DNA from: JAULZV01 sp032117135
GTDB lineage: Bacteria > Patescibacteriota > Minisyncoccia > Phycocordibacterales > JAACPR01
Reading direction: 5' to 3'
Length of the DNA stretch: 18,369 bases
NCBI GenBank assembly: GCA_032117135.1
Contig: JAULZV010000010.1
Location: forward strand, 1-18,369
The stretch's first letter is position 1. Every line of letters begins with the position of its first letter. This document shows positions 1 to 5,507 of this stretch, piece by piece. The notes beneath the pieces were generated by a model that was not told the origin of the DNA, ran no database searches, and worked only from the letters and a program-made list of their open reading frames with translations. Both the position numbers and the translations under genes were made by a program.

Positions 1-2
1 TA

Positions 3-83
3 CAAAACTACGTACAAAAGCAAGGTATTAAAGACTACGCCCAATTACACACTCAAGAACTCACGCTCTTCGACCAACTTTAA
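3..83 (+). CDS. C-terminal end of an unidentified protein (partial)
   Basis: Frame 3 is open from the left edge to the TAA at 81-83 and gives 26 residues ending in QELTLFDQL. The other two plus frames look less protein-like; frame 2 stops early. The gene starts outside the window and too little remains to name a family. It converges on the toxin gene that ends at 90, with only 6 bases between the stops. Confidence 0.4.
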   Translation, partial: QNYVQKQGIKDYAQLHTQELTLFDQL

Positions 84-89
84 ACGAAG

Positions 90-350
90 TTATACCTCGT
101 ATGCTCTGCATCGAGGTTGTTGATTAAATAAAACCTTATTTTTTGCTATTTGTTCGTAAATAACCCTAATATCTCCTGAGATATTAATACTATAAAAACC
201 ATCGTATTTACCATGTAATGTATGATTATTTAATTGAGGATTATTTTGATCTTCTTTAAATAGTTCTACTCTTTCCCAAAATTGTTCTTGTTTTTTCTTT
301 GAAAGTTTTTCATAACCTTTATAAAAACTTTTATCAAAAACTATGACCAT
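90..350 (-). CDS. YafQ/RelE-family toxin of a type II toxin-antitoxin system
   Basis: Likely a ribosome-dependent mRNA endonuclease of the RelE superfamily, YafQ branch, active in the cytoplasm. The 86-residue protein has the family pattern: an N-terminal strand and helices (FDKSFYKGYEKLSKKKQEQF), then the central LHGKYDGFYSINISGDIRVIYE-like strand block (residues about 45-66) with the usual basic and acidic positions. It is the second gene of the pair: its ATG lies inside the last codons of the antitoxin gene (10-base overlap), so translation is probably coupled. The C-terminus is odd. Family members end in a short strand with a catalytic His and a nearby aromatic residue; here the frame ends in QQPRCRAYEV with neither. 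A one-base shift at 122-126 gives an ending with His and Tyr (EHTRYNFV), so the toxin may be inactivated or the base may be an error. Confidence 0.75.
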   Translation of the reverse strand: MVIVFDKSFYKGYEKLSKKKQEQFWERVELFKEDQNNPQLNNHTLHGKYDGFYSINISGDIRVIYEQIAKNKVLFNQQPRCRAYEV

Positions 351-631
351 TTTTTGTCTTTACTATTTAACCATCTTTTTGCATCTTCAACATTAGTAAA
401 TTCAGGAGAGAGATTTTTGCCCTCCTTAGCATCTTTGCTCGCTTTTAGAATTTCTTTCCAAACAGATTCTTTTAGTTGTGGTTCTCTTGCTACTTGAAAA
501 GTTCCACTTCGAACAAACTCACGGAGTTGTGAATTAATAATAGTTGAAATAGGAATACCAAGCTCATTGGCTAAACTCTGAGCTCTTTCCTTTATATCTT
601 TATCAATCTTTGTATGTAATGTGATCTTCAT
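341..631 (-). CDS. RelB/DinJ-family antitoxin
   Basis: A 96-residue protein. Residues 1-45 match the ribbon-helix-helix DNA-binding fold of the RelB/DinJ family: a short strand (KITLHTKID), a helix (KDIKERAQSLANELG), then IPISTIINSQLREFV. The C-terminal half is charged and would wrap the toxin. Role by family knowledge: it neutralises the YafQ-like toxin encoded just downstream and binds the operon promoter as autorepressor. ATG at 631 is the only good start. It is placed first in the operon, the usual antitoxin-toxin order. A short perfect inverted repeat (TATAT-G-ATATA) lies 5 bases upstream and is a candidate operator. Confidence 0.8.
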   Translation of the reverse strand: MKITLHTKIDKDIKERAQSLANELGIPISTIINSQLREFVRSGTFQVAREPQLKESVWKEILKASKDAKEGKNLSPEFTNVEDAKRWLNSKDKKWS

Positions 632-636
632 GTAAC

Positions 637-647
637 TATATGATATA
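637..647 (-). promoter_or_regulatory. candidate operator / -10 region of the toxin-antitoxin operon
   Basis: TATAT-G-ATATA is a perfect inverted repeat around one base, five bases upstream of the antitoxin start codon. AT-rich palindromes at this position are typical binding sites for ribbon-helix-helix antitoxins, and the same bases could form the -10 box. Short and AT-rich, so chance is possible. Confidence 0.3.
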
Positions 648-706
648 CAACGGTTCTATGCTGTCAATGATAAAAAGTTCACTATCCTCGCTTCTGATGG
701 ATATAA

Positions 707-847
707 AGTAGCGTGACGAACACTATAGATACCAGAAATTATGCGAAGTATATCTTGAGAGACGGGAAAATTGAGGAGAAGAGGGATTTGTTAGGGTGTT
801 TGAAGAGCAAGGTCTGTTTAAAGAAAAGGAGATTATATCTTAAATAA
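707..847 (+). pseudogene. possible C-terminal remnant of a serine recombinase
   Basis: Frame 2 is open from after the TAA at 704 to the TAA at 845-847. From about 731 it reads RNYAKYILRDGKIEEKRDLL and then a Lys-rich tail ending KKRRLYLK. Helical, charged tails of the type 'EEKRxLL...LK..LxLK' occur at the C-terminal end of large serine recombinases; this resemblance comes from memory and was not checked by search. No start codon or upstream domain is present. An adjacent frame (662-712) reads KKFTILASDGYKVA, so the region may be a decayed gene broken by a frameshift. It sits right behind the toxin-antitoxin promoter, a usual place for mobile-element debris. Confidence 0.25.
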
Positions 848-889
848 TTGCAGAGTAATTACATACCTTTTCAATCGTAACGTTACTCA

Positions 890-1639
890 CTACCTAATAT
901 TGAATGTTGAGAGCATCTGGAGAGATGACTCATTGTTTCTCATTGACATAATGATTACCTTGTCGCCCTTTTGTACGAAATAAACTTTGTATACGACGTC
1001 CCGAACCCTCTGCCCTTCGCCAAGAGCTGTCGAACAGCTTCCTATACAATCGTACACATATGCCTTCTGACCATCCAACATTGTGGCAAAAAAATTTGAA
1101 ACCTGAATACTATCATGAAACTCTATTGCAGTAGCCTTGTTTGGGTACGAATCGATATTCGCTTTTATAGAATCCTTGTAATCCTGGTTTGCTTGATATG
1201 CATATTCGGCATATTCTTTGAGTGTCCCAGGTTCGTTGTCCCTGACTTGAAACTCAACCGCATCAATGCCAACTGATGATTTGATTGCAAGCCCGTTTGT
1301 TCTTTCCAAAGATTCAACAGGATTCCATTCGACCCCTGATTTATCTCGATTTTCCAGAACATAGCCAGTTGGGTACTTAATCTCGAATCCAAATTTATTG
1401 TTTACATATGTACTCCATTCAGTAGTATTGATCTTAGCATCCCTTTCTGCAACCTTAATCTTATTTTCTTCTTGACTTTCAACAACATCATCACCCATTC
1501 CACTTTTTTCGGCCGGTTCCAAAATGTCTTCAAGTACCACATCTGTCTTGGTTGAAGTATAAAAATATGTCCCTCCGCCAAGCACTGCCAGCACGAGTAA
1601 AATTCCTAATATTGTCGAGAATCCTTTTTGTGTGTTCAT
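890..1639 (-). CDS. membrane-anchored exported protein of unknown function
   Basis: A 249-residue protein. Residues 1-30 form an N-terminal anchor: a short polar head (MNTQKG), then a hydrophobic run with GGG (ILGILLVLAVLGGGTYFY). The G-F junction after MNTQKG resembles a prepilin cleavage site, but the Glu normally at +5 is absent, so an uncleaved anchor is more likely. After a charged linker, residues from about 66 (TYVNNKFGFEIKYPTGYVLE) resemble the start of PsbP-like extracytoplasmic domains found in many Patescibacteria proteins. The frame stays open upstream to 1714, but I chose the ATG at 1639: the hydrophobic anchor starts right after it, and a TGG-TACTGT box lies 5 bases upstream, matching other starts here. 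No specific function can be assigned. Confidence 0.7.
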   Translation of the reverse strand: MNTQKGFSTILGILLVLAVLGGGTYFYTSTKTDVVLEDILEPAEKSGMGDDVVESQEENKIKVAERDAKINTTEWSTYVNNKFGFEIKYPTGYVLENRDKSGVEWNPVESLERTNGLAIKSSVGIDAVEFQVRDNEPGTLKEYAEYAYQANQDYKDSIKANIDSYPNKATAIEFHDSIQVSNFFATMLDGQKAYVYDCIGSCSTALGEGQRVRDVVYKVYFVQKGDKVIIMSMRNNESSLQMLSTFNIR

Positions 1640-1645
1640 AAAAAA

Positions 1646-1654
1646 ACAGTACCA
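1646..1654 (-). promoter_or_regulatory. extended -10 promoter, leaderless, of the anchored-protein gene
   Basis: On the minus strand TGG-TACTGT is followed by five T and the ATG at 1639. The start point predicted 6-7 bases after the -10 box falls on or next to the start codon. No clear -35 box was seen. Confidence 0.4.
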
Positions 1655-1728
1655 CTTTCTAGAGTTTTTACAATATAAAATAAATATATCCAAAAAAGTA
1701 ACTCTCTCGGTCATCTCACTAACTGGTG

Positions 1729-1851
1729 CCCCGCCAGGAATCGGCGCAGGTTTCTAATTCGCTTCACTCATAAGAACCTGCTGCCCCGACTCGGCCATCC
1801 CAGGTCCTGTGGACACTGGGACCCTAGGCCTCCGTCTTTCGATTCCTGCGG
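1729..1851 (-). ncRNA. GC-rich folded segment downstream of tRNA-Arg (candidate structured RNA or tRNA-derived element)
   Basis: Read on the minus strand, CCGCAGGAATCG (1851-1840) pairs with CGATTCCTGgCGG (1743-1731) through 12 pairs with one bulged G. This closes a region with two further hairpins: TCCCAG-T-GTCC / GGAC-CTGGGA with loop ACA (1821-1798), and GCAGGTTCT / AGAaACCTGC (1781-1746). The 3' end (1743-1729) is identical over 15 bases to the 3' end of the adjacent tRNA-Arg gene and is followed by CACCA. GC content is clearly above the surroundings. It does not fold as a canonical tRNA, and I did not recognise SRP RNA, tmRNA, RNase P or 6S RNA signatures. It may be transcribed past the tRNA-Arg terminator or be a tRNA-derived relic. 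Confidence 0.35.
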
Positions 1852-1858
1852 ATGACAC

Positions 1859-1905
1859 TAAAACAAAAATCGTCGAATACTCTCGCATCCGACTCTTTTG
1901 TTTTA
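1859..1905 (-). terminator. hairpin terminator behind tRNA-Arg
   Basis: TAAAACAAAA (1859-1868) and TTTTGTTTTA (1896-1905) are a perfect 10-base inverted repeat. An inner GTCG / CGAC stem sits at 1872-1875 and 1890-1893. On the minus strand it starts three bases after the tRNA 3' end and closes with a T-rich run, as expected for an intrinsic terminator. Confidence 0.55.
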
Positions 1906-1907
1906 TG

Positions 1908-1979
1908 TGCCCCCGCCAGGAATCGAACCTGGATCACCAGCTTCGCAAGCCGGCATTCTATCCATTAAACTACGGGAGC
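1908..1979 (-). tRNA. tRNA-Arg (anticodon GCG)
   Basis: A 72-base cloverleaf on the minus strand. The acceptor GCTCCCG pairs with CGGGGGC (one G-U), with discriminator A. The D arm is GTTT/GAAT with loop AATGGATA. The anticodon stem CCGGC/GCTGG holds loop TTGCGAA, so the anticodon is GCG. The T arm is CCAGG / CCTGG with loop TTCGATT. The A in the D loop fits arginine identity. CCA is not encoded (the next bases are CAT), so the CCA-adding enzyme must finish it. Anticodon GCG reads CGC and CGU; most bacteria use ACG, converted to inosine, for this box. Confidence 0.92.
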
Positions 1980-2073
1980 AGTTGTACTACTCTACAAGAT
2001 TCGATCAACAAAATAAAGTATTGCCCTTTCGACATATTCTGGTACTCTAATGCAGGATTCATTATATACCACC

Positions 2074-2641
2074 ATGAAAACACTCGCAGACTTCGCAGGA
2101 CATCACATCACACACCCTTCGCGTGAGTTTCTCCTCACCTTACTCAAGCAACTCATCGAGGAGCACGACACAGAGATTCAAAACAACGAAGACCTTCATC
2201 GACACATCGATGACATGCTTCAAAGAGAGTCGTTCGAATCAGCACAGTTTGACTTCATCCCACAGATTGATGAAGAGGCGCTCACACAAAGACTCAAGGC
2301 ACTTACGTCAGGATCTCCGATGCAAATCACAAGAAGTATCCTGTTTTTGCATCAACAATTGGGGACCCTGAGTATCTTGGGTACACCGGGAGTGTCTGAT
2401 TTTCTTCTGATGCACCTGTGTCCCTTCAAGTTCTCGCTTCCACTTGGAACAGGAGCTGTGCGAGCACAAGATTCAAAACTTGTTTTTATCAGCCCCCCCC
2501 CTACATGTACCTTTTTGTGATATCTGGCTCCACGGAGTCTGGTATTCCCAAGAAGACATGATTTCAGAAACAGGTGATCCGCATGAGAACTTTTTTCTCG
2601 GGATACGTGATACTGGGAAACGGGAGATCATTTTTTATTGA
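2074..2641 (+). pseudogene. frameshifted gene of unknown function
   Basis: No single frame covers this region, but coding-like peptide runs through successive frames. Frame 1 from the ATG at 2074 reads MKTLADFAGHHITHPSREFL to about 2310. Frame 3 continues with KKYPVFASTIGDPEYLGY (about 2319-2395). Frame 1 resumes with VSDFLLMHLCPFKFS (2392-2440). Frame 2 then reads from about 2444 through LHVPFCDIWLHGVWYSQED to the TGA at 2639-2641. A run of nine C at 2493-2501 is a further indel hotspot. Joined, this would be a protein of about 185-190 residues. At least three shifts suggest decay rather than one sequencing error. I recognise no family. A strong terminator follows at 2672. Frame 1 alone would give a 149-residue ORF ending at 2520. 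Confidence 0.5.
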
Positions 2642-2671
2642 GTCGCGTTATTGAATGAGCGAATCATGCCA

Positions 2672-2705
2672 GGCGGCGGACCCTTGGGTCCGCCGCCTTT
2701 TCTTA
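2672..2705 (+). terminator. strong intrinsic terminator
   Basis: GGCGGCGGACCC (2672-2683) and GGGTCCGCCGCC (2686-2697) are a perfect 12-base inverted repeat with a minimal loop, followed by TTTTCTT. It terminates the plus-strand pseudogene transcript. Confidence 0.85.
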
Positions 2706-2719
2706 TACCTCCACAATAT

Positions 2720-2747
2720 CAAAACACCCGCTTTCGCGGGTGTTTTG
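2720..2747. terminator. bidirectional terminator between the pseudogene and rpsT
   Basis: CAAAACACCCGC (2720-2731), loop TTTC, GCGGGTGTTTTG (2736-2747) form a perfect 12-bp stem with A-rich and T-rich flanks, so it can work both ways. On the minus strand it lies 15 bases after the rpsT stop codon. Confidence 0.75.
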
Positions 2748-2762
2748 TAACGCACTCTTGGC

Positions 2763-3032
2763 TTATTTTGCAGAGGCAGTCTTGATTGCCTTGGCAAGTC
2801 GAGACTTTTTTCGAGCAGCGTGATTCTTGGTAATGGTGTTCATTTTGGCAGCCTTGTCGAGAGCCTTGTATGCAGCTGGAAGTGACTTTTGTGCGTCCTC
2901 AACCTTACCTGCTTTTACAAGATCCTTGATGTTTTTTACCTCACTCTTAAGTACTCGTTTTCGTCGTAAATTGAAAACAGCCTTTCGGTCAGAGGCTCTC
3001 AGGGCTTTTTTTGCTGATGATGTAATTGGCAT
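2763..3032 (-). CDS. rpsT: 30S ribosomal protein S20
   Basis: A primary 16S rRNA-binding protein of the small subunit. The 89-residue product has the family form: MPITSSAKKALRASDRKAVF followed by long Lys/Arg-rich helices, and the C-terminal signature NTITKNHAARKKSRLAKAI. The length is normal for S20. The frame stays open upstream to 3083, but the ATG at 3032 gives the conserved N-terminus. A TGG-TACATT box ends 9 bases before this ATG, so the 5' leader would be very short. Single-gene unit: a terminator lies just downstream (2720-2747), and the terminator of the next minus-strand gene lies just upstream (3060-3102). Confidence 0.93.
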   Translation of the reverse strand: MPITSSAKKALRASDRKAVFNLRRKRVLKSEVKNIKDLVKAGKVEDAQKSLPAAYKALDKAAKMNTITKNHAARKKSRLAKAIKTASAK

Positions 3033-3041
3033 AGTCCCATT

Positions 3042-3050
3042 AATGTACCA
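3042..3050 (-). promoter_or_regulatory. extended -10 promoter of rpsT
   Basis: The minus strand reads TGG-TACATT followed by nine bases and the rpsT ATG. It matches the extended -10 form seen before several other genes in the window. The leader would be at most a few bases. Confidence 0.4.
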
Positions 3051-3059
3051 GTTTTGTAT

Positions 3060-3102
3060 AAAAAAGCAACCCCGCTCTCGCATGATGCAAAAGTCGGGGT
3101 TG
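3060..3102 (-). terminator. intrinsic terminator of the 3120-3590 gene
   Basis: On the minus strand CAACCCCG (3102-3095) pairs with CGGGGTTG (3074-3067). The loop has its own GCAT/ATGC pairing, and the stem is followed by CTTTTTT. It starts 17 bases after the stop of the upstream gene. Confidence 0.75.
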
Positions 3103-3119
3103 GATGCTTCAAAGCCAGG

Positions 3120-3590
3120 TCATTGATCTTGTCTTTTGAGAATGAAGATGCGAGGAATGTCCCCTGCCTCATACAGGAGAATTGCTCGACACATTGCGTA
3201 TAGTGAAAAGTAATGTCCTCTAGTAATAGACTCGGCACTCATTGTAATTGTGCCCTTATCCACTATTTGCATTTTAGATGGAATCATATCTCGATAGATA
3301 ATAAAATATTCTGTCGAGATTTCCGCCAAACGCTTTCCTAGCAACTCAGTATTACATGAGAGGGCATACGTAATTTGAGAAAGAGACCAATCATCATGAT
3401 CACGAATGTCTCGCATCACTTCAAACATACGACGCCACTGAACGACATTATCTAGCGTTGGATACATGAGATATGCCGCTGAACATTTTGCACCCACCAC
3501 GAGAGACTTTTGGTAAATATCAAGTGCATACACCATACCAAGCAATAAATCTTCAAATGGATAGCGTGAAACCGGAGATGGTTGGTTCAT
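3120..3590 (-). CDS. hypothetical protein, 156 residues
   Basis: I do not recognise the family. The protein is soluble and mostly helical by eye, with no signal peptide or membrane segment. It begins MNQPSPVSRYPFEDLLLGMV and contains a Trp/Asp-rich stretch (RDIRDHDDWSLSQITYALSC, about residues 60-79) and three scattered Cys (about 36, 79, 133) that do not form a metal motif. Codon use and base composition match the neighbouring core genes, and it has its own terminator at 3060-3102, so it is probably a real, expressed gene. It diverges from ruvA across a 94-base gap. A TAAACT box four bases before the ATG is a weak promoter candidate. The helical segments could suit a regulator or four-helix bundle, but that is a guess. 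Confidence 0.7.
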   Translation of the reverse strand: MNQPSPVSRYPFEDLLLGMVYALDIYQKSLVVGAKCSAAYLMYPTLDNVVQWRRMFEVMRDIRDHDDWSLSQITYALSCNTELLGKRLAEISTEYFIIYRDMIPSKMQIVDKGTITMSAESITRGHYFSLYAMCRAILLYEAGDIPRIFILKRQDQ

Positions 3591-3668
3591 AAGTAGTTTA
3601 GGTTTGAGTTTGATTGATTAGGACGAATTCATCCCGACAATACCACCGATTCGCTTCCAAGAAAAGTC

Positions 3669-3677
3669 TGATATTAT
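3669..3677 (+). promoter_or_regulatory. extended -10 promoter of ruvA, leaderless
   Basis: TGA-TATTAT ends at 3677. Seven bases later is the ruvA ATG (3685). Transcription should start on or next to the A of the start codon. No Shine-Dalgarno sequence is present. Confidence 0.55.
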
Positions 3678-3684
3678 AAGAGTC

Positions 3685-4242
3685 ATGATTGCAAAACTAA
3701 AAGGAATAATTGATGATGTCACAGCTACAGGAGCACTTATTGATGTACGAGGTGTGGTATATATGGTTCATGCAACTCAATATACTCGATCTATGCTCAA
3801 GACCGGTCAAGAGGTTTCGATATTAATCCACATGGATATCAAAGAAACTTCCCAGACGCTCTACGGTTTTTTGTACAGTGACGAAAAAGAGATATTCGAG
3901 CTCTTGCTTCAAGTTTCAGGAATTGGACCTAAGTCTGCCCTCTCAATACTTAATACCTCCAACCCCAAATCTATTCTCGAAGGGATTGGATCCAAAGATG
4001 CAGAATATTTTAGAAAGTTAACAGGCATAGGCAAAAAGACTGCCGAAAAAATAATTCTCGCTCTCAAAGATAAAGTCGAAGGAATTGAAATGGAAAGTCA
4101 TACCGACAAACAAGATGCGATCGAAGCCCTTGTCTCGCTTGGCTACTCCAAAAAAGAAGCTCGAGATGTTGTTATCGAACAATCTTCGGATTTGAGTCCT
4201 GAAGAAATTATCAAGCACGCACTCAAAAGATTAGCAAAATAA
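3685..4242 (+). CDS. ruvA: Holliday junction branch migration protein RuvA
   Basis: RuvA binds four-way DNA junctions as a tetramer and loads the RuvB motor; with RuvC it resolves recombination intermediates. All three domains are visible in 185 residues: an N-terminal OB-fold (1-65, MIAKLKGIIDDV... TLYGFLYSDEKEIFELL), two helix-hairpin-helix motifs (VSGIGPKSA at 77-85 and LTGIGKKTAEKI at 112-123), and the C-terminal RuvB-contacting three-helix domain (about 142-185, DAIEALVSLGYSKKEA). The length is only slightly below usual. The start is fixed by the conserved N-terminus and the promoter box 7 bases upstream. It is followed after 10 bases by a Mur ligase gene, probably co-transcribed. ruvB is 13 kb away in this window, on the same strand. 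Confidence 0.97.
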   Translation: MIAKLKGIIDDVTATGALIDVRGVVYMVHATQYTRSMLKTGQEVSILIHMDIKETSQTLYGFLYSDEKEIFELLLQVSGIGPKSALSILNTSNPKSILEGIGSKDAEYFRKLTGIGKKTAEKIILALKDKVEGIEMESHTDKQDAIEALVSLGYSKKEARDVVIEQSSDLSPEEIIKHALKRLAK

Positions 4243-4252
4243 ATATAAAGAT

Positions 4253-5503
4253 ATGGACACGATGTTACGAAAAATTGAAAAAATGATTCCTCGAACTATA
4301 TATTCGCTTGGACAACCTCTCTATCATTACCTACTCACATTAGCTGGTGCTGTGCGGTACAAGTTTCCTGCACGCAACATAAAAATAATCGGCGTCACCG
4401 GTACTAAAGGCAAGTCATCGACAACCGAACTTATTAATCACATTCTCGAAACCGCCGGAAAAAAGACCGCCATGTCAGGAACAATCAGATTCAAAATCGG
4501 TCAAAAAACTTGCCCAAATAAATTTAAAATGTCTATGCCAGGAAGATTTTTTATGCAAAAATTTATTTCTGATGCAGTAGCAGACGGATGCGAATTTGCT
4601 GTTCTCGAAATGACCTCCGAAGGCTCTAAACAATTTAGACATTTACACATCTATACTGATGCATTTATTTTTACCAATCTCTCCCCCGAACATATCGAGT
4701 CTCATGGATCATACGAAAAGTATCGTGAATCAAAAATCAATATGACTCGCACCCTCAACAAAAAAGCTGGGACATTGATTGTAAATGAAGACGACATCGA
4801 GTCCCCTCATTTCGAACAATCATACAGTGGTCCCAAGGTGCGATTTTCTTTTTTTGAACTTGAAGATATTGAGACCGAACCAACAATTTCGTTTACATAC
4901 AAAGGAGTTCCGTTTCAATCTCCCCTTCAAGGAAAGTTCAATGTCTATAATATTTTGGCAGCAATCAAAACATGTGAGCTGTTTGATATTCCACTCAATG
5001 TCATTCAAAAAGCACTTGCCTCTATGCACGAAATTGCAGGTCGAGTACAAAAAATTCCAAACGATTTGCATGCAGATATTGTCGTCGATTATGCACATAC
5101 TCCAGACTCACTTATTGCTCTGTACGAGTCATTCAAATCAAAACCTCAAAAGATCTGCATCCTCGGGAACACAGGAGGAGGACGCGATACGTGGAAAAGA
5201 CCCAAGATGACCGAGATTGCAAACAGTTATTGTGATCATGTTATTTTGACTAATGAAGATCCATATGACGAAGATCCAATGAACATTATTGCCGAGATGA
5301 AGGATTCGGTCACACCCGAAAAACTTGAAATCATATTAGACCGAAAAGAAGCAATCACTCGCGGAATACAACTCCTCAAAAAAGACGGTGCCCTCCTCAT
5401 CACCGGCAAAGGAACAGATCCATACATCATGGAAGCAAACGGAAAGAAAACTCCTTGGAGTGATGCAGAGACAGTAGCTGATATTTTGAAACATCAGTCA
5501 TAA
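4253..5503 (+). CDS. Mur ligase family protein, MurE-like (UDP-MurNAc-tripeptide synthase type), short form
   Basis: An ATP-dependent amino-acid ligase of peptidoglycan precursor synthesis, in the cytoplasm. Of 416 residues the central ATPase domain is complete: P-loop GVTGTKGKSST (47-57), LEMTSEG (118-124), FTNLSPEHIESHGSYEKY (140-157), and a Lys at 161 where MurE enzymes carry a carbamylated lysine. The C-terminal domain has VDYAHTPDSL (278-287), TNEDPYDEDP (333-342) and ITGKGTD (383-389). MurE enzymes specific for meso-diaminopimelate have DNPR where this has EDPY, so the amino acid added is uncertain. The N-terminal UDP-substrate domain of MurE (about 90-100 residues) is reduced to about 40, with MurNAc-binding motifs not visible. 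It lies 10 bases after ruvA. A second ATG (codon 4) is also possible. Confidence 0.85.
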   Translation: MDTMLRKIEKMIPRTIYSLGQPLYHYLLTLAGAVRYKFPARNIKIIGVTGTKGKSSTTELINHILETAGKKTAMSGTIRFKIGQKTCPNKFKMSMPGRFFMQKFISDAVADGCEFAVLEMTSEGSKQFRHLHIYTDAFIFTNLSPEHIESHGSYEKYRESKINMTRTLNKKAGTLIVNEDDIESPHFEQSYSGPKVRFSFFELEDIETEPTISFTYKGVPFQSPLQGKFNVYNILAAIKTCELFDIPLNVIQKALASMHEIAGRVQKIPNDLHADIVVDYAHTPDSLIALYESFKSKPQKICILGNTGGGRDTWKRPKMTEIANSYCDHVILTNEDPYDEDPMNIIAEMKDSVTPEKLEIILDRKEAITRGIQLLKKDGALLITGKGTDPYIMEANGKKTPWSDAETVADILKHQS

Positions 5504-5507
5504 CATA

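Noticed and set aside
1715..1810. A second functional tRNA on the minus strand ending in CACCA
   Set aside because: The T arm (GCGCCGATTCC) and acceptor do not pair as in a tRNA. Only the 3' end resembles one.
1809..2126. Plus-strand ORF of 105 residues over tRNA-Arg
   Set aside because: It runs antisense through the tRNA gene and its terminator. Such 'QESNLDHQL' peptides are artefacts of translated tRNA genes.
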